A stretch of 64,000 nucleotides of DNA from Peterkaempfera podocarpi (GTDB taxonomy: Bacteria; Actinomycetota; Actinomycetes; Streptomycetales; Streptomycetaceae). The position numbers and the translations under genes are program-made. A model generated the notes under the pieces. That model saw only the letters and a list, made by a program, of their open reading frames with translations. It did no database searches and had not been told where the DNA came from. The stretch covers positions 3,348,001-3,412,000 of the forward strand of contig NZ_CP162102.1 of the NCBI RefSeq assembly GCF_042466665.1. Direction: 5' to 3'. Shown here in pieces: positions 31,406-38,500 of the stretch (its first letter is position 1; the number at the start of each line of letters is the position of its first letter).

Positions 31406-33028
31406 TCACTCCTCGCCGCGGTCGACCATGGCCTCCTCGAAGTCCAGCCGCCGGACCAGGCGCCGCAGCAGCTCGTCGTCGATCCGGCCCTGGTCGCGCA
31501 GGTCCACAAAGGCCCGCCGCTCGGCGTCGATGGTCTCCCGGCTGAGCCGGCGGTACGTCGCGTCGGCGGATTCGCCGGTCTCCTCGTGGACCGCTCCCAG
31601 CTGCTCCCAGACGGCGTTCTGGCGGCGGTCCAGGACCCGGCGCAGCCGGGTCTCCAGGGCCGCGGGCAGCCGGTTGCGGGTCTGCTGGAGCAGGGCGTCC
31701 AGGCGCCTGTGTGCGGCCTGTGAGGCGTCGCTCTGGGCCTGCGCCTCGACCAGGATCAGCCGCTGCTGGTCGGGCTGCGGCAGCCGCAGCACCCGTACCA
31801 GGGCGGGCAGCGTCAGCCCCTGGATCAGCAGAGTGCCGATCACCACCGCGAAGGTGAGGAAGAGGATCAGTTCGCGGGCCGGGAAGGGGTGCCCCGCGTC
31901 GTCGGTGGCGGGTACGGAGAAGGCGACCGCGAGCGACACCACGCCGCGCATCCCCGCCCAGGCCATGACGAAGCTGAAGGTCCACGGCTTCACATGGGCC
32001 GGCGGCAGACCGCGGCGGCGGCGCCGCCGGCGGGTGAGCAGCGGCGGCAGATAGGTCACCGGCCACGTCCACAGGAACCGTCCGGCGATCACCACGCCGA
32101 GGATCGCGGAGGCCCAGATCGCCAGCTGCCCGGGGTCGTAGCCGCCCAGCTCGGCCAGGATGAGCCGCAGTTGCAGGCCGATCAGCGCGAAGACGGTGGA
32201 CTCCAGCACGAAGGACACCATCCGCCACACCGCCTCCTCCTGGAGCCGGGTGGCGAAGTCCACCGCGTGGGCGCGGTGGCCGAGGTAGAGGCCGACCACC
32301 ACCACGGCGATCACCCCGGAGGCATGGAAGGCCTCGGCGGCCGCATAGGCGGCGAAGGGGACCAGCAGCGAGAAGGTGTTGAGCAGCAGGGGGTCGGCCA
32401 GCCGGACCCGGACCCACTGCAGCGGCACCATCAGCGCCAGCCCCACCGCCGCCCCGCCCAGCGCGGCCACCAGGAAGTCCCCCACGGCCGTGCCCCAGGA
32501 GAAGCCCTCGCCGACGGCGGCGGCCAGTGCCACCCGGTAGGCGGTGATCGCGGTGGCGTCGTTCACCAGGCTCTCACCCTGGAGGATGGTGGTGATCACC
32601 CGGGGCAGGCCGACCCGGCGGGCGACCGCGGTGGCGGCCACCGCGTCCGGCGGGGCGACCACCGCGCCCAGTACAAAGGCCGCGGGCATCGGCAGCCCGG
32701 GTACCAGCAGGTGGGCGGCCAGCCCCACCAGCACGGTGGAGAAGAGCACATAGCCGACCGACAGCAGCGCCACCGGCCGCATATGGGCGCGCAGCCCCAG
32801 GAAGGAGCTGTCCAGCGCCGCGGTGTACAGCAGCGGCGGCAGCACCAGGGGCAGCACCAGACCGGGGTCCAGCGCATAGGCGGGCACCCCGGGCAGATAG
32901 GAGGCCAGCAGGCCCACCGCGACCAGGAGGAGCGGCGCCGAGGTGCCCAGCCGCCGGGCGAGTCCGGCCACGGCGGTACTGCCTGCGACAAGGAGCAGGA
33001 GATCGGCGCTGGAGCTGGCGTGAGTCAT
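31406..33028 (-). CDS. Na+/H+ antiporter, CPA1 (NhaP-like) family
   Basis: 540 residues with about twelve membrane helices followed by a cytoplasmic tail of about 130 residues. Family signatures: GAVVAPPDAVAATAVARRVG (half-helix with the Asp pair), LQGESLVNDATAITAYRVAL (ion-binding ND motif) and MAWAGMRGVVSLAVAFSVP. The tail is helical and charged (RRLDALLQQTRNRLPAALE) and probably regulatory. It exchanges cytoplasmic Na+ or K+ for protons. The ATG at 33026-33028 begins the first helix; AGGAA lies 11 bases upstream. Confidence 0.92.
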   Translation of the reverse strand: MTHASSSADLLLLVAGSTAVAGLARRLGTSAPLLLVAVGLLASYLPGVPAYALDPGLVLPLVLPPLLYTAALDSSFLGLRAHMRPVALLSVGYVLFSTVLVGLAAHLLVPGLPMPAAFVLGAVVAPPDAVAATAVARRVGLPRVITTILQGESLVNDATAITAYRVALAAAVGEGFSWGTAVGDFLVAALGGAAVGLALMVPLQWVRVRLADPLLLNTFSLLVPFAAYAAAEAFHASGVIAVVVVGLYLGHRAHAVDFATRLQEEAVWRMVSFVLESTVFALIGLQLRLILAELGGYDPGQLAIWASAILGVVIAGRFLWTWPVTYLPPLLTRRRRRRRGLPPAHVKPWTFSFVMAWAGMRGVVSLAVAFSVPATDDAGHPFPARELILFLTFAVVIGTLLIQGLTLPALVRVLRLPQPDQQRLILVEAQAQSDASQAAHRRLDALLQQTRNRLPAALETRLRRVLDRRQNAVWEQLGAVHEETGESADATYRRLSRETIDAERRAFVDLRDQGRIDDELLRRLVRRLDFEEAMVDRGEE

Positions 33029-33154
33029 GGGGCGCAGGTTCCTGGGGTTCGCGGGGCGGACGGAAGGGGCGGACGGCGGGGGCGGCGGGTGCGGGGCGGG
33101 GAGGCGAAAGGGGATGATGGGACCGCACTGCCAGTGGTCGGGGGAAGGGGACCG

Positions 33155-33472
33155 GTGTTCGAGAGGTATCGCAGCACACGCAGGCGCGATGTGTCCGGGG
33201 AAACCGCGCGGCGCGCGGGCTGCGCGCACACCGCGCGGCTGCCGGAGCCGGAGCCGCCCAGCTCCGGGGAGAGCTGCCGGCGCTGCGAGGAGTCCGAGCA
33301 GCACCCGGTGCAGTTGCGCAAGTGCCTGCTGTGCGGACATGTCGGCTGCTGCGACTCGTCGCCCGCCCGGCATGCCACCGCGCACTTCGAGGAGACCGGG
33401 CATGCGGTGATGCGCTCCTATGAGGCGGGCGAGGAATGGCGCTGGTGCTATGTGGAGCGCCGACTGGTCTAG
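33155..33472 (+). CDS. UBP-type zinc-finger protein
   Basis: 105 residues containing a ZnF-UBP domain: ESCRRCEES, VQLRKCLLCGHVGCCDSS, PARHATAHFEETGHAVMRSY and a Trp-rich end (GEEWRWCYVERRLV). The Cys/His spacing matches the zinc ligands of ubiquitin-hydrolase zinc fingers; bacteria lack ubiquitin, and the role of these small actinobacterial proteins is unknown. GTG 33155 has GGGGAAGGGG upstream; GTG 33191 is an alternative that starts just before the conserved part. It diverges from the antiporter gene, with which it is often adjacent. Confidence 0.8.
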   Translation: MFERYRSTRRRDVSGETARRAGCAHTARLPEPEPPSSGESCRRCEESEQHPVQLRKCLLCGHVGCCDSSPARHATAHFEETGHAVMRSYEAGEEWRWCYVERRLV

Positions 33473-33536
33473 GGCGTGCCGCGGGGCCGGGGACGGCGTT
33501 GGCCGCCGCCGGGGGCCCCCAAGTACCCTCGCAGAC

Positions 33537-34010
33537 ATGATCCGCCCCGCCACAGCCCACGATGTCCCCATACTGCACTCCATGATCCGTGAGCTTGCGG
33601 AGTACGAGCAGGCCCTGCACGAGGCCCTGGCCACCGAGGAGCAGCTGCACCGGACGCTCTTCGGCGAGCAGCCCGCGGTCTTCGCGCACATCGCCGAGGA
33701 CGACGCCGGCGACCCGGCGGGATTCGCCCTCTGGTTCCGCAACTTCTCCACCTGGCGCGGCACCCACGGCATCTACCTGGAGGACCTCTACGTCCGGCCG
33801 CACGCCCGCGGCGCCGGCCACGGCCGGGCGCTGCTGAGCGAGCTGGCACGGATCTGCACCCGCAGCGGCTATGCCCGGCTGGAGTGGTCGGTGCTCAACT
33901 GGAACGAGCCGTCGATCGGCTTCTACAAGTCGCTCGGCGCCGAGCCGATGGACGGGTGGACCGTCTTCCGGATGACCGGTGAGCCGCTGGCGGAACTCGC
34001 GCAGAGCTGA
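33537..34010 (+). CDS. GNAT N-acetyltransferase, diamine acetyltransferase-like
   Basis: 157 residues. Acetyl-CoA binding motif A is LYVRPHARGAGHGRALL, preceded by GIYLEDLYV; motif B is LEWSVLNWNEPSIGFYKSLGA. The sequence FALWFRNFSTWRG and LEWSVLNWN resemble spermidine/spermine acetyltransferases (SSAT), so a polyamine or small diamine substrate is plausible. The ATG at 33537 starts MIRPATAHDVPILH, the usual GNAT N terminus. Only 64 bases separate it from the zinc-finger gene. Confidence 0.85.
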   Translation: MIRPATAHDVPILHSMIRELAEYEQALHEALATEEQLHRTLFGEQPAVFAHIAEDDAGDPAGFALWFRNFSTWRGTHGIYLEDLYVRPHARGAGHGRALLSELARICTRSGYARLEWSVLNWNEPSIGFYKSLGAEPMDGWTVFRMTGEPLAELAQS

Positions 34011-34291
34011 CTTCACGGCGGCGCAAGGGTGCACACACTGTGTGCCGGAAGGCTTACCATGAGTGTCCCGGCGACTCCCCCGTTCACGTGGCGACCTGCT
34101 TGAGCGGCGACATCGGGCCCTCGATCGCGATAGCGTCGCAGCGGATGCGGGGCGTCCGGGCAGCCCGTCAGGGTATGACCGGTATGTGTCGCAGCATGCC
34201 CCGGGAGACCGGGGTGCAAGAGTGTGAGGCAAGCAGCCATGGCCGTGGCCCTCAGGGGCCGGAAGCACGGCGTGTCACCCAGGAGGTGAGG

Positions 34292-34705
34292 GTGTCCCAG
34301 AACGACGGCGAGCCCGGAGCGAAGGACTTCGTGGAAGTCCGACTGCCCGCGGCAGGGGCGTACCTCTCGGTTCTGCGGACGGCGACCGCCGGCCTCGCGG
34401 CCCGACTGGACTTCACTCTGGACGAGATCGAGGACCTACGGATCGCGGTGGACGAGGCCTGCGCCATCCTGCTCCAGCAGGCGGTGCCCGGCTCCGTTCT
34501 CTCCTGCGAGTTCCGCCTGGTCGGCGACTCGCTGCGGGTGACGGTCTCCGCCCCGACGACCGACGGCCGCGCCCCCGAGCGCGACACCTTCGCCTGGACG
34601 GTGCTCTCCGCGCTGGCCGGCGAGGTCGAGTCGACGGTGGCCGAGGACCGCACCGTCTCCATCAGCCTGCACAAGAAGCGCGGTGCCGGCCCCGGCCAGC
34701 TGTGA
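34292..34705 (+). CDS. ushX: RsbW-like anti-sigma factor upstream of sigH (UshX/PrsH type)
   Basis: 137 residues with the GHKL/RsbW outline: VEVRLPAAGAYLSVLRTATAGLAARLDF, LDEIEDLRIAVDEACAILL, and a C-terminal strand VSISLHKKRG. The N-box that normally reads EAxxNA is DEACAILL here, without the Asn that binds magnesium-ATP, so ATP binding or kinase activity may be reduced. AGGAGG five bases before GTG 34292 fixes the start. It lies immediately upstream of the sigma gene as in S. coelicolor, where UshX inhibits SigH and is itself antagonised by BldG. Symbol assigned by that gene order. Confidence 0.8.
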   Translation: MSQNDGEPGAKDFVEVRLPAAGAYLSVLRTATAGLAARLDFTLDEIEDLRIAVDEACAILLQQAVPGSVLSCEFRLVGDSLRVTVSAPTTDGRAPERDTFAWTVLSALAGEVESTVAEDRTVSISLHKKRGAGPGQL

Positions 34706-34707
34706 GG

Positions 34708-34753
34708 CGGGCCGCTTGCGCGGCGGCGTCACCGCCGCCGCACAAGCGGCCCG
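34708..34753 (+). other. Large intercistronic hairpin between anti-sigma and sigma genes
   Basis: CGGGCCGCTTG (34708-34718) pairs with 34743-34753; an inner 9-base stem GCGGCGGCG (34720-34728) pairs with 34733-34741; loop TCAC. It begins two bases after the anti-sigma stop, without a T-run. It may limit read-through into sigH or mark a separate sigH promoter downstream. Confidence 0.7.
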
Positions 34754-34870
34754 GACCTCCTTCGACCGCGTGTCCCGGCCCCTGCGGGACGGCGCAGCGG
34801 TACAACCAACTGTTGACCCCGGAGCCGCGTCTGCGGCGCCGGTGCTCCCGGAACGGAACGGGGGATCGCC

Positions 34871-35839
34871 GTGAGTGATCTGGACCGCACAGGCGGTGCG
34901 GGGCCCGGTGTCGACCGCGCCCCCACCGTGCCCGCCCAGCCGGGGACGACGGGCAACGACCATGACGACGCGTACCCGAAGGACGCCCCCCGCATGAGCC
35001 AGCCGCCCGAGTCCGCACCGACGCCCGAGCCGGCCGCCGGCCCGACGCCGGAGGAGACCGAGGCGCACGCCCCCACCCCGCACGCCCCCGACCGGGCCGC
35101 CGCCAAGGCACTCTTTGTGCGGCTGTCGTCGCTGCCCGAGGGCTCCCCGGAGCGGGTGGAGCTGCGCAACCAGCTGGTACGGATGCACATCCCGCTGGTG
35201 GAGCATCTGGCCCGCCGGTTCCGCAACCGCGGTGAGCCGCTGGACGACCTCACCCAGGTCGCCACCATCGGCCTGATCAAGTCGGTGGACCGCTTCGACC
35301 ACGAGCGCGGGGTGGAGTTCTCCACCTATGCCACCCCGACGATCGTGGGTGAGATCAAGCGGCACTTCCGCGACAAGGGCTGGGCGGTCCGGGTGCCGCG
35401 GCGGCTGCAGGAGCTCCGGCTCTCGCTGACCACCGCGACCGGTGAGCTCTCCCAGCGGCACGGCCGGTCCCCGACCGTCCACGAGCTGGCCGAGCACCTG
35501 GGCATCTCGGAGGAGGACGTGCTGGAGGGCCTGGAGTCCGCCAACGCGTACAGCACCCTCTCGCTGGACGTCCCGGACACCGACGACGAGTCGCCGGCCG
35601 TCGCCGACACCCTGGGCGCCGAGGACGACGCGCTGGAGGGCGTGGAGTACCGGGAGTCGCTCAAGCCGCTGCTGGCGCAGCTGCCGCCGCGCGAGCAGAA
35701 GATCCTGGTGCTGCGGTTCTTCCGCAATATGACGCAGTCTCAGATCGCCGCCGAGGTGGGCATCTCCCAGATGCACGTCTCCCGGCTGCTCGCCCGCACC
35801 CTCGCGCAGCTGCGCGAGAAGCTGCTGGTCGAGGAGTGA
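34871..35839 (+). CDS. sigH: SigB/SigF-subfamily stress sigma factor (SigH-like)
   Basis: 322 residues. An extended, disordered acidic/Pro-rich N terminus of about 75 residues precedes sigma-70 regions 2 (MHIPLVEHLARRFRNRGEP, DDLTQVATIGLIKSVDRFD, FSTYATPTIVGEIKRHFRD), 3 (LSQRHGRSPTVHELAEHLG) and 4 (LPPREQKILVLRFFRNMTQ, IAAEVGISQMHVSRLLA). These blocks are those of the SPO8/SigB-F-G group. In S. coelicolor sigH is read from several starts giving long and short forms; here GTG 34871 and ATG 34994 are both in frame. It directs osmotic-stress and developmental genes in that species. Confidence 0.88.
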   Translation: MSDLDRTGGAGPGVDRAPTVPAQPGTTGNDHDDAYPKDAPRMSQPPESAPTPEPAAGPTPEETEAHAPTPHAPDRAAAKALFVRLSSLPEGSPERVELRNQLVRMHIPLVEHLARRFRNRGEPLDDLTQVATIGLIKSVDRFDHERGVEFSTYATPTIVGEIKRHFRDKGWAVRVPRRLQELRLSLTTATGELSQRHGRSPTVHELAEHLGISEEDVLEGLESANAYSTLSLDVPDTDDESPAVADTLGAEDDALEGVEYRESLKPLLAQLPPREQKILVLRFFRNMTQSQIAAEVGISQMHVSRLLARTLAQLREKLLVEE

Positions 35840-35847
35840 CACACCAA

Positions 35848-35884
35848 GGGCCGCCCCCGGAGCACCACCGGCCGGGGGCGGCCC
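35848..35884 (+). terminator. Terminator after sigH
   Basis: Perfect 13-base stem GGGCCGCCCCCGG (35848-35860) with 35872-35884, 11-base loop, then TTCG. Confidence 0.8.
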
Positions 35885-35897
35885 TTCGCTGTCCGCG

Positions 35898-36320
35898 TCA
35901 GCGGCGCTCCAGCGCCTCGGTGACCGCGGGGTGCAGCAGCGCGACGATCCCGGCCAGGCCGAGCAGGGCGACCAGCACCGCCAGGACGGCCATCACACCG
36001 CCGCTCTGCCACATGTTCCAGGCGACCGGCAGGCAGATGGAGTCGGTGAGCAGCGCGGGGCTGCGGCCCCAGCGGTTGCGGCGCAGCAGACCGCGGCCCG
36101 CCAGCAGCGGCAGCACTCCCATCAGCAGGATCACCACCCCGCCGAACTCGGCCAGCCCGCGATTGTGCGGAGCGCCGGTGAAGCCCGCCACCACGTCGTA
36201 CACGCCCCACCCGGCAAGGGCCGCGCCCTGGACGAAGGCGATCAGCGCCCCCGCCACCAGGGGAACGGGCCGGGGCACGGCGGCGGAAGGTGTCTCTGCA
36301 CGGGGACTGTCGACGGTCAC
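35898..36320 (-). CDS. Small four-helix membrane protein of unknown function
   Basis: 140 residues with four hydrophobic segments: PLVAGALIAFVQGAALAGW, FGGVVILLMGVLPLLAG, SPALLTDSICLPVAWNMW and GVMAVLAVLVALLGLAGIVALL. Conserved streptomycete membrane proteins of this shape exist, but I cannot name a function. GTG 36318-36320 was chosen because it starts just before the first soluble segment; the open frame runs further upstream over the lipid kinase gene in antisense. No strong ribosome binding site is visible. It faces sigH convergently. Confidence 0.7.
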   Translation of the reverse strand: MTVDSPRAETPSAAVPRPVPLVAGALIAFVQGAALAGWGVYDVVAGFTGAPHNRGLAEFGGVVILLMGVLPLLAGRGLLRRNRWGRSPALLTDSICLPVAWNMWQSGGVMAVLAVLVALLGLAGIVALLHPAVTEALERR

Positions 36321-36411
36321 CCCAGCAGGGTAGCCGCCGTATGGGCGGCATCGGTGGCCGCATACCGGACCGCGCCATGGCCCATACCAATGGGTAGGTA
36401 CTCTGAAGGGC

Positions 36412-37359
36412 ATGCGTGCGCTCCTGGTCGTCAATCCGAAGGCGACCACCACCAGTGAGCGGACCAGGGACGTGCTGACCCATGCACTCGCCAGCGACCT
36501 CAAGCTCGAGGTCGCCACCACCGAGTACCGCGGGCACGCCAGGGACCTGGCCCGCCAGGCCGCCGTCGACGGCACCGTGGACCTGGTCGTCTCCCTCGGC
36601 GGGGACGGCACCGTCAACGAGGTGGTCAACGGCCTGCTGGCACAGGGCCCCTCAGAGCGGGTACCGCGGCTCGCCGTGGTGCCGGGCGGCAGCACCAATG
36701 TCTTCGCCCGCACCCTGGGGCTGCCCAATGACGCGGTGGAGGCCACCGGTGCGCTGCTGAACGCGCTGGAGCACCGCCGGGAGCGGGTGATCGGGCTGGG
36801 CAAGGCCATGACCGAGGGGCTGCCCGACCGCTGGTTCACCTTCTGCGCCGGCCTGGGCTTCGACGCCGGTGTGGTGGGCCGGGTGGAGCAGCGCCGGATG
36901 GCGGGGCAGCGCTCGACCCATGCGCTCTACGTTCAGGAGGCGCTTCGCCACTATGTGACCGAGCGTGAACGGCGCAAGGCCGGTCCGATAGCCATCCGGA
37001 TCCCCGGGCAGGACCCGGTGGAGGGTCTGGTGTTCTCCATAGTTTCGAACACCTCGCCGTGGACCTTCCTCGGCAACCGCCCGGTCTACCCCTCCCCCAA
37101 GGCGTCGTTCGACACCGACCTGGACCTTTTCGCACTGACCCGGATGACCGTGGCGAGCACGGCCCGCACGGTGCGGGGGCTGCTGGACGGCGCCGGCTCG
37201 GGCCCCAAGGGCAGGCATGTGGTGTCGTACCACGATCTGCGGCACTTCACCTTGGTTTCGCAGGAACCGGTCCCGTTTCAGGTGGACGGGGACCACCTTG
37301 GAGACCGGACTGACGTGAGTTTCACAGGCGTACGACGGGCACTGCGTGTGATTGTGTGA
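36412..37359 (+). CDS. Diacylglycerol kinase-family lipid kinase
   Basis: 315 residues. MRALLVVNPKATTTS starts the DAGK catalytic domain; VVSLGGDGTVNEVVNGLL is the nucleotide-binding GGDGT motif and RLAVVPGGSTNVFARTLG the second signature. The C-terminal domain carries DLFALTRM and PFQVDGDHLGDRTDVSF. It phosphorylates diacylglycerol or a related lipid at the membrane, returning it to phospholipid synthesis; the exact lipid is unknown. ATG 36412 begins the domain. It diverges from the small membrane protein gene and is followed by a weak hairpin (37363-37382). Confidence 0.9.
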   Translation: MRALLVVNPKATTTSERTRDVLTHALASDLKLEVATTEYRGHARDLARQAAVDGTVDLVVSLGGDGTVNEVVNGLLAQGPSERVPRLAVVPGGSTNVFARTLGLPNDAVEATGALLNALEHRRERVIGLGKAMTEGLPDRWFTFCAGLGFDAGVVGRVEQRRMAGQRSTHALYVQEALRHYVTERERRKAGPIAIRIPGQDPVEGLVFSIVSNTSPWTFLGNRPVYPSPKASFDTDLDLFALTRMTVASTARTVRGLLDGAGSGPKGRHVVSYHDLRHFTLVSQEPVPFQVDGDHLGDRTDVSFTGVRRALRVIV

Positions 37360-37696
37360 CCAGCAGGGCCGTTCGGCCTTGCAGTCGAACGTACAACCCG
37401 CCTTCACTCCATCGAAGTACAGGGTGTGATGGAGGCGACACCAAAGAATCAAAAATTCCTCCTCGAAGGGGGTTGTATCCGACGCTGAGGTTTGCGAACC
37501 TCTTCTTGGCGATCGGGACGGACCGCAACGGGACACCGCCTGAGTCGCCCGAATCCCTTGCTCCAAGTACAGCCTCACGGGCCGACGTGTCTGTCGACCC
37601 CTTTGGCCGTCCCGGGATTCGTGAAAGCGTTCACATTCACAAGCCACCACAGGTGTCGGCAGGCCACAGTCTGCTGACAGGAGGAGTTGGACCACC
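37360..37696 (+). promoter_or_regulatory. 337-base leader/promoter region of wblE
   Basis: Starts with a weak stem (GCAGGGCCG/CGGCCTTGC, 37363-37382) that may end the lipid kinase transcript. It includes an A/T-rich patch AAAGAATCAAAAATTCC near 37442 and ends with AGGAGGAG at 37679-37686 before the wblE ATG. Long untranslated leaders are common for whiB-like genes. No coding sequence is seen. Confidence 0.5.
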
Positions 37697-37948
37697 ATGG
37701 ACTGGCGCCACCGCGCTGTCTGCCGGGAAGAAGACCCCGAGCTGTTCTTCCCGATCGGGAACACCGGTCCGGCGCTGCTGCAGATCGAGGAGGCCAAGGC
37801 CGTGTGCCGTCGGTGCCCGGTCATGGAGCAGTGTCTGCAGTGGGCCCTGGAGACCGGTCAGGACGCCGGCGTGTGGGGCGGCCTGAGCGAGGACGAGCGT
37901 CGCGCAATGAAGCGCCGCGCCGCCCGCAACCGCGCCCGCACTGCCTGA
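37697..37948 (+). CDS. wblE: WhiB-family iron-sulfur transcription factor (WblE/WhiB1)
   Basis: 83 residues, short like WhiB1. The 4Fe-4S cluster ligands are Cys9, Cys37, Cys40 and Cys46 (AVCRRCPVMEQC). GVWGGLSEDERR is the family turn, followed by the basic DNA-contact tail KRRAARNRARTA. WhiB1-type proteins bind region 4 of the principal sigma factor and respond to nitric oxide; the gene is essential in mycobacteria. AGGAGG upstream supports ATG 37697. As in mycobacteria (whiB1 next to pdtaS), the pdtaS gene lies next to it on the opposite strand. Confidence 0.95.
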   Translation: MDWRHRAVCREEDPELFFPIGNTGPALLQIEEAKAVCRRCPVMEQCLQWALETGQDAGVWGGLSEDERRAMKRRAARNRARTA

Positions 37949-37991
37949 GAGACCCGCCGAGGCGGGACGTGATCAACCCTTGATCAAGGGC

Positions 37992-38018
37992 TCGGCCCCC
38001 AGTCGGGCCGATGCTTTT
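37992..38018 (+). terminator. Terminator after wblE
   Basis: TCGGCCC (37992-37998) and GGGCCGA (38005-38011), six-base loop, then TGCTTTT. Confidence 0.75.
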
Positions 38019-38141
38019 CCCCCCACACCGCACCCCCAGGCGTCGTTCGGTCACGACATTTGGTACCGTCGTTGACGAACGGCAGCCGCAGCGCGGAGTG
38101 CCGGCGGGCCCAGCCCGCACCCCCCGCGGCAACGCCGCGGA

Positions 38142-38240
38142 CCAGGAACCCCTGTTCCGGCCGACTCCCCCCGACGGCCGGAGCAGGACGAGAGGCCCTG
38201 CCGACCCACCCCCCCCGGTCGGCAGGGCCTCACCCTTTTT
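38142..38240 (+). ncRNA. Probable 6C small RNA
   Basis: Two adjacent hairpins with C-rich loops, the defining layout of the actinobacterial 6C RNA. Hairpin 1: CCGGCCG (38157-38163) with CGGCCGG (38175-38181), loop ACTCCCCCCGA containing exactly six C. Hairpin 2: GAGGCCCTGCCGACC (38192-38206) with 38217-38231, loop CACCCCCCCC, followed by TTTTT at 38236-38240, a proper terminator. No protein frame is credible here. In M. tuberculosis the 6C RNA binds mRNAs through these C-loops. The 5' end is a guess; a third stem CCGCGGC/GCCGCGG (38124-38140), also preceded by six C, might belong to it. Confidence 0.75.
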
Positions 38241-38456
38241 CTGGAGAGGCCCGGCTCACCTCCGAGGCGCCGGTCGCACCCGCCGACACTCCCCCGGCCC
38301 GACGGCCGGGCGGGGCCCAGGCCGCTGGTCGCTCTCGGCGGGCGCGCACCCTCGGGTTCGCTCGCCCTGCCGCCCGGAGCTTTGGACGCCCCCCGCTCGC
38401 CGGTGTGGATCCGGCACACCTCGGGGGTTGCGAACTCAGGCCGTGCGACAGCCACC
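38241..38456. other. Non-coding stretch between 6C RNA and pdtaS
   Basis: GC-rich sequence with small stems such as CCCGGCCCGACGGCCGGG near 38292; no gene recognised on either strand. Confidence 0.45.
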
Positions 38457-38474
38457 CGGTCCCGGGAGGGACCG
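38457..38474 (-). terminator. Small hairpin after pdtaS
   Basis: CGGTCCC (38457-38463), loop GGGA, GGGACCG (38468-38474), 27 bases beyond the pdtaS stop. Confidence 0.5.
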
Positions 38475-38500
38475 ATATGGCGGTCCCTCAGATCCACTCC

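Noticed and set aside
30319..31509. Minus-strand frame opposite sodN and the following gap
   Set aside because: Covers sodN in antisense and continues through low-complexity sequence without any recognisable domain.
33455..33475. Half dre-like sequence CTGGTCTAGGG at the end of the zinc-finger gene
   Set aside because: Only one arm matches and it lies at a stop codon, not in a promoter.
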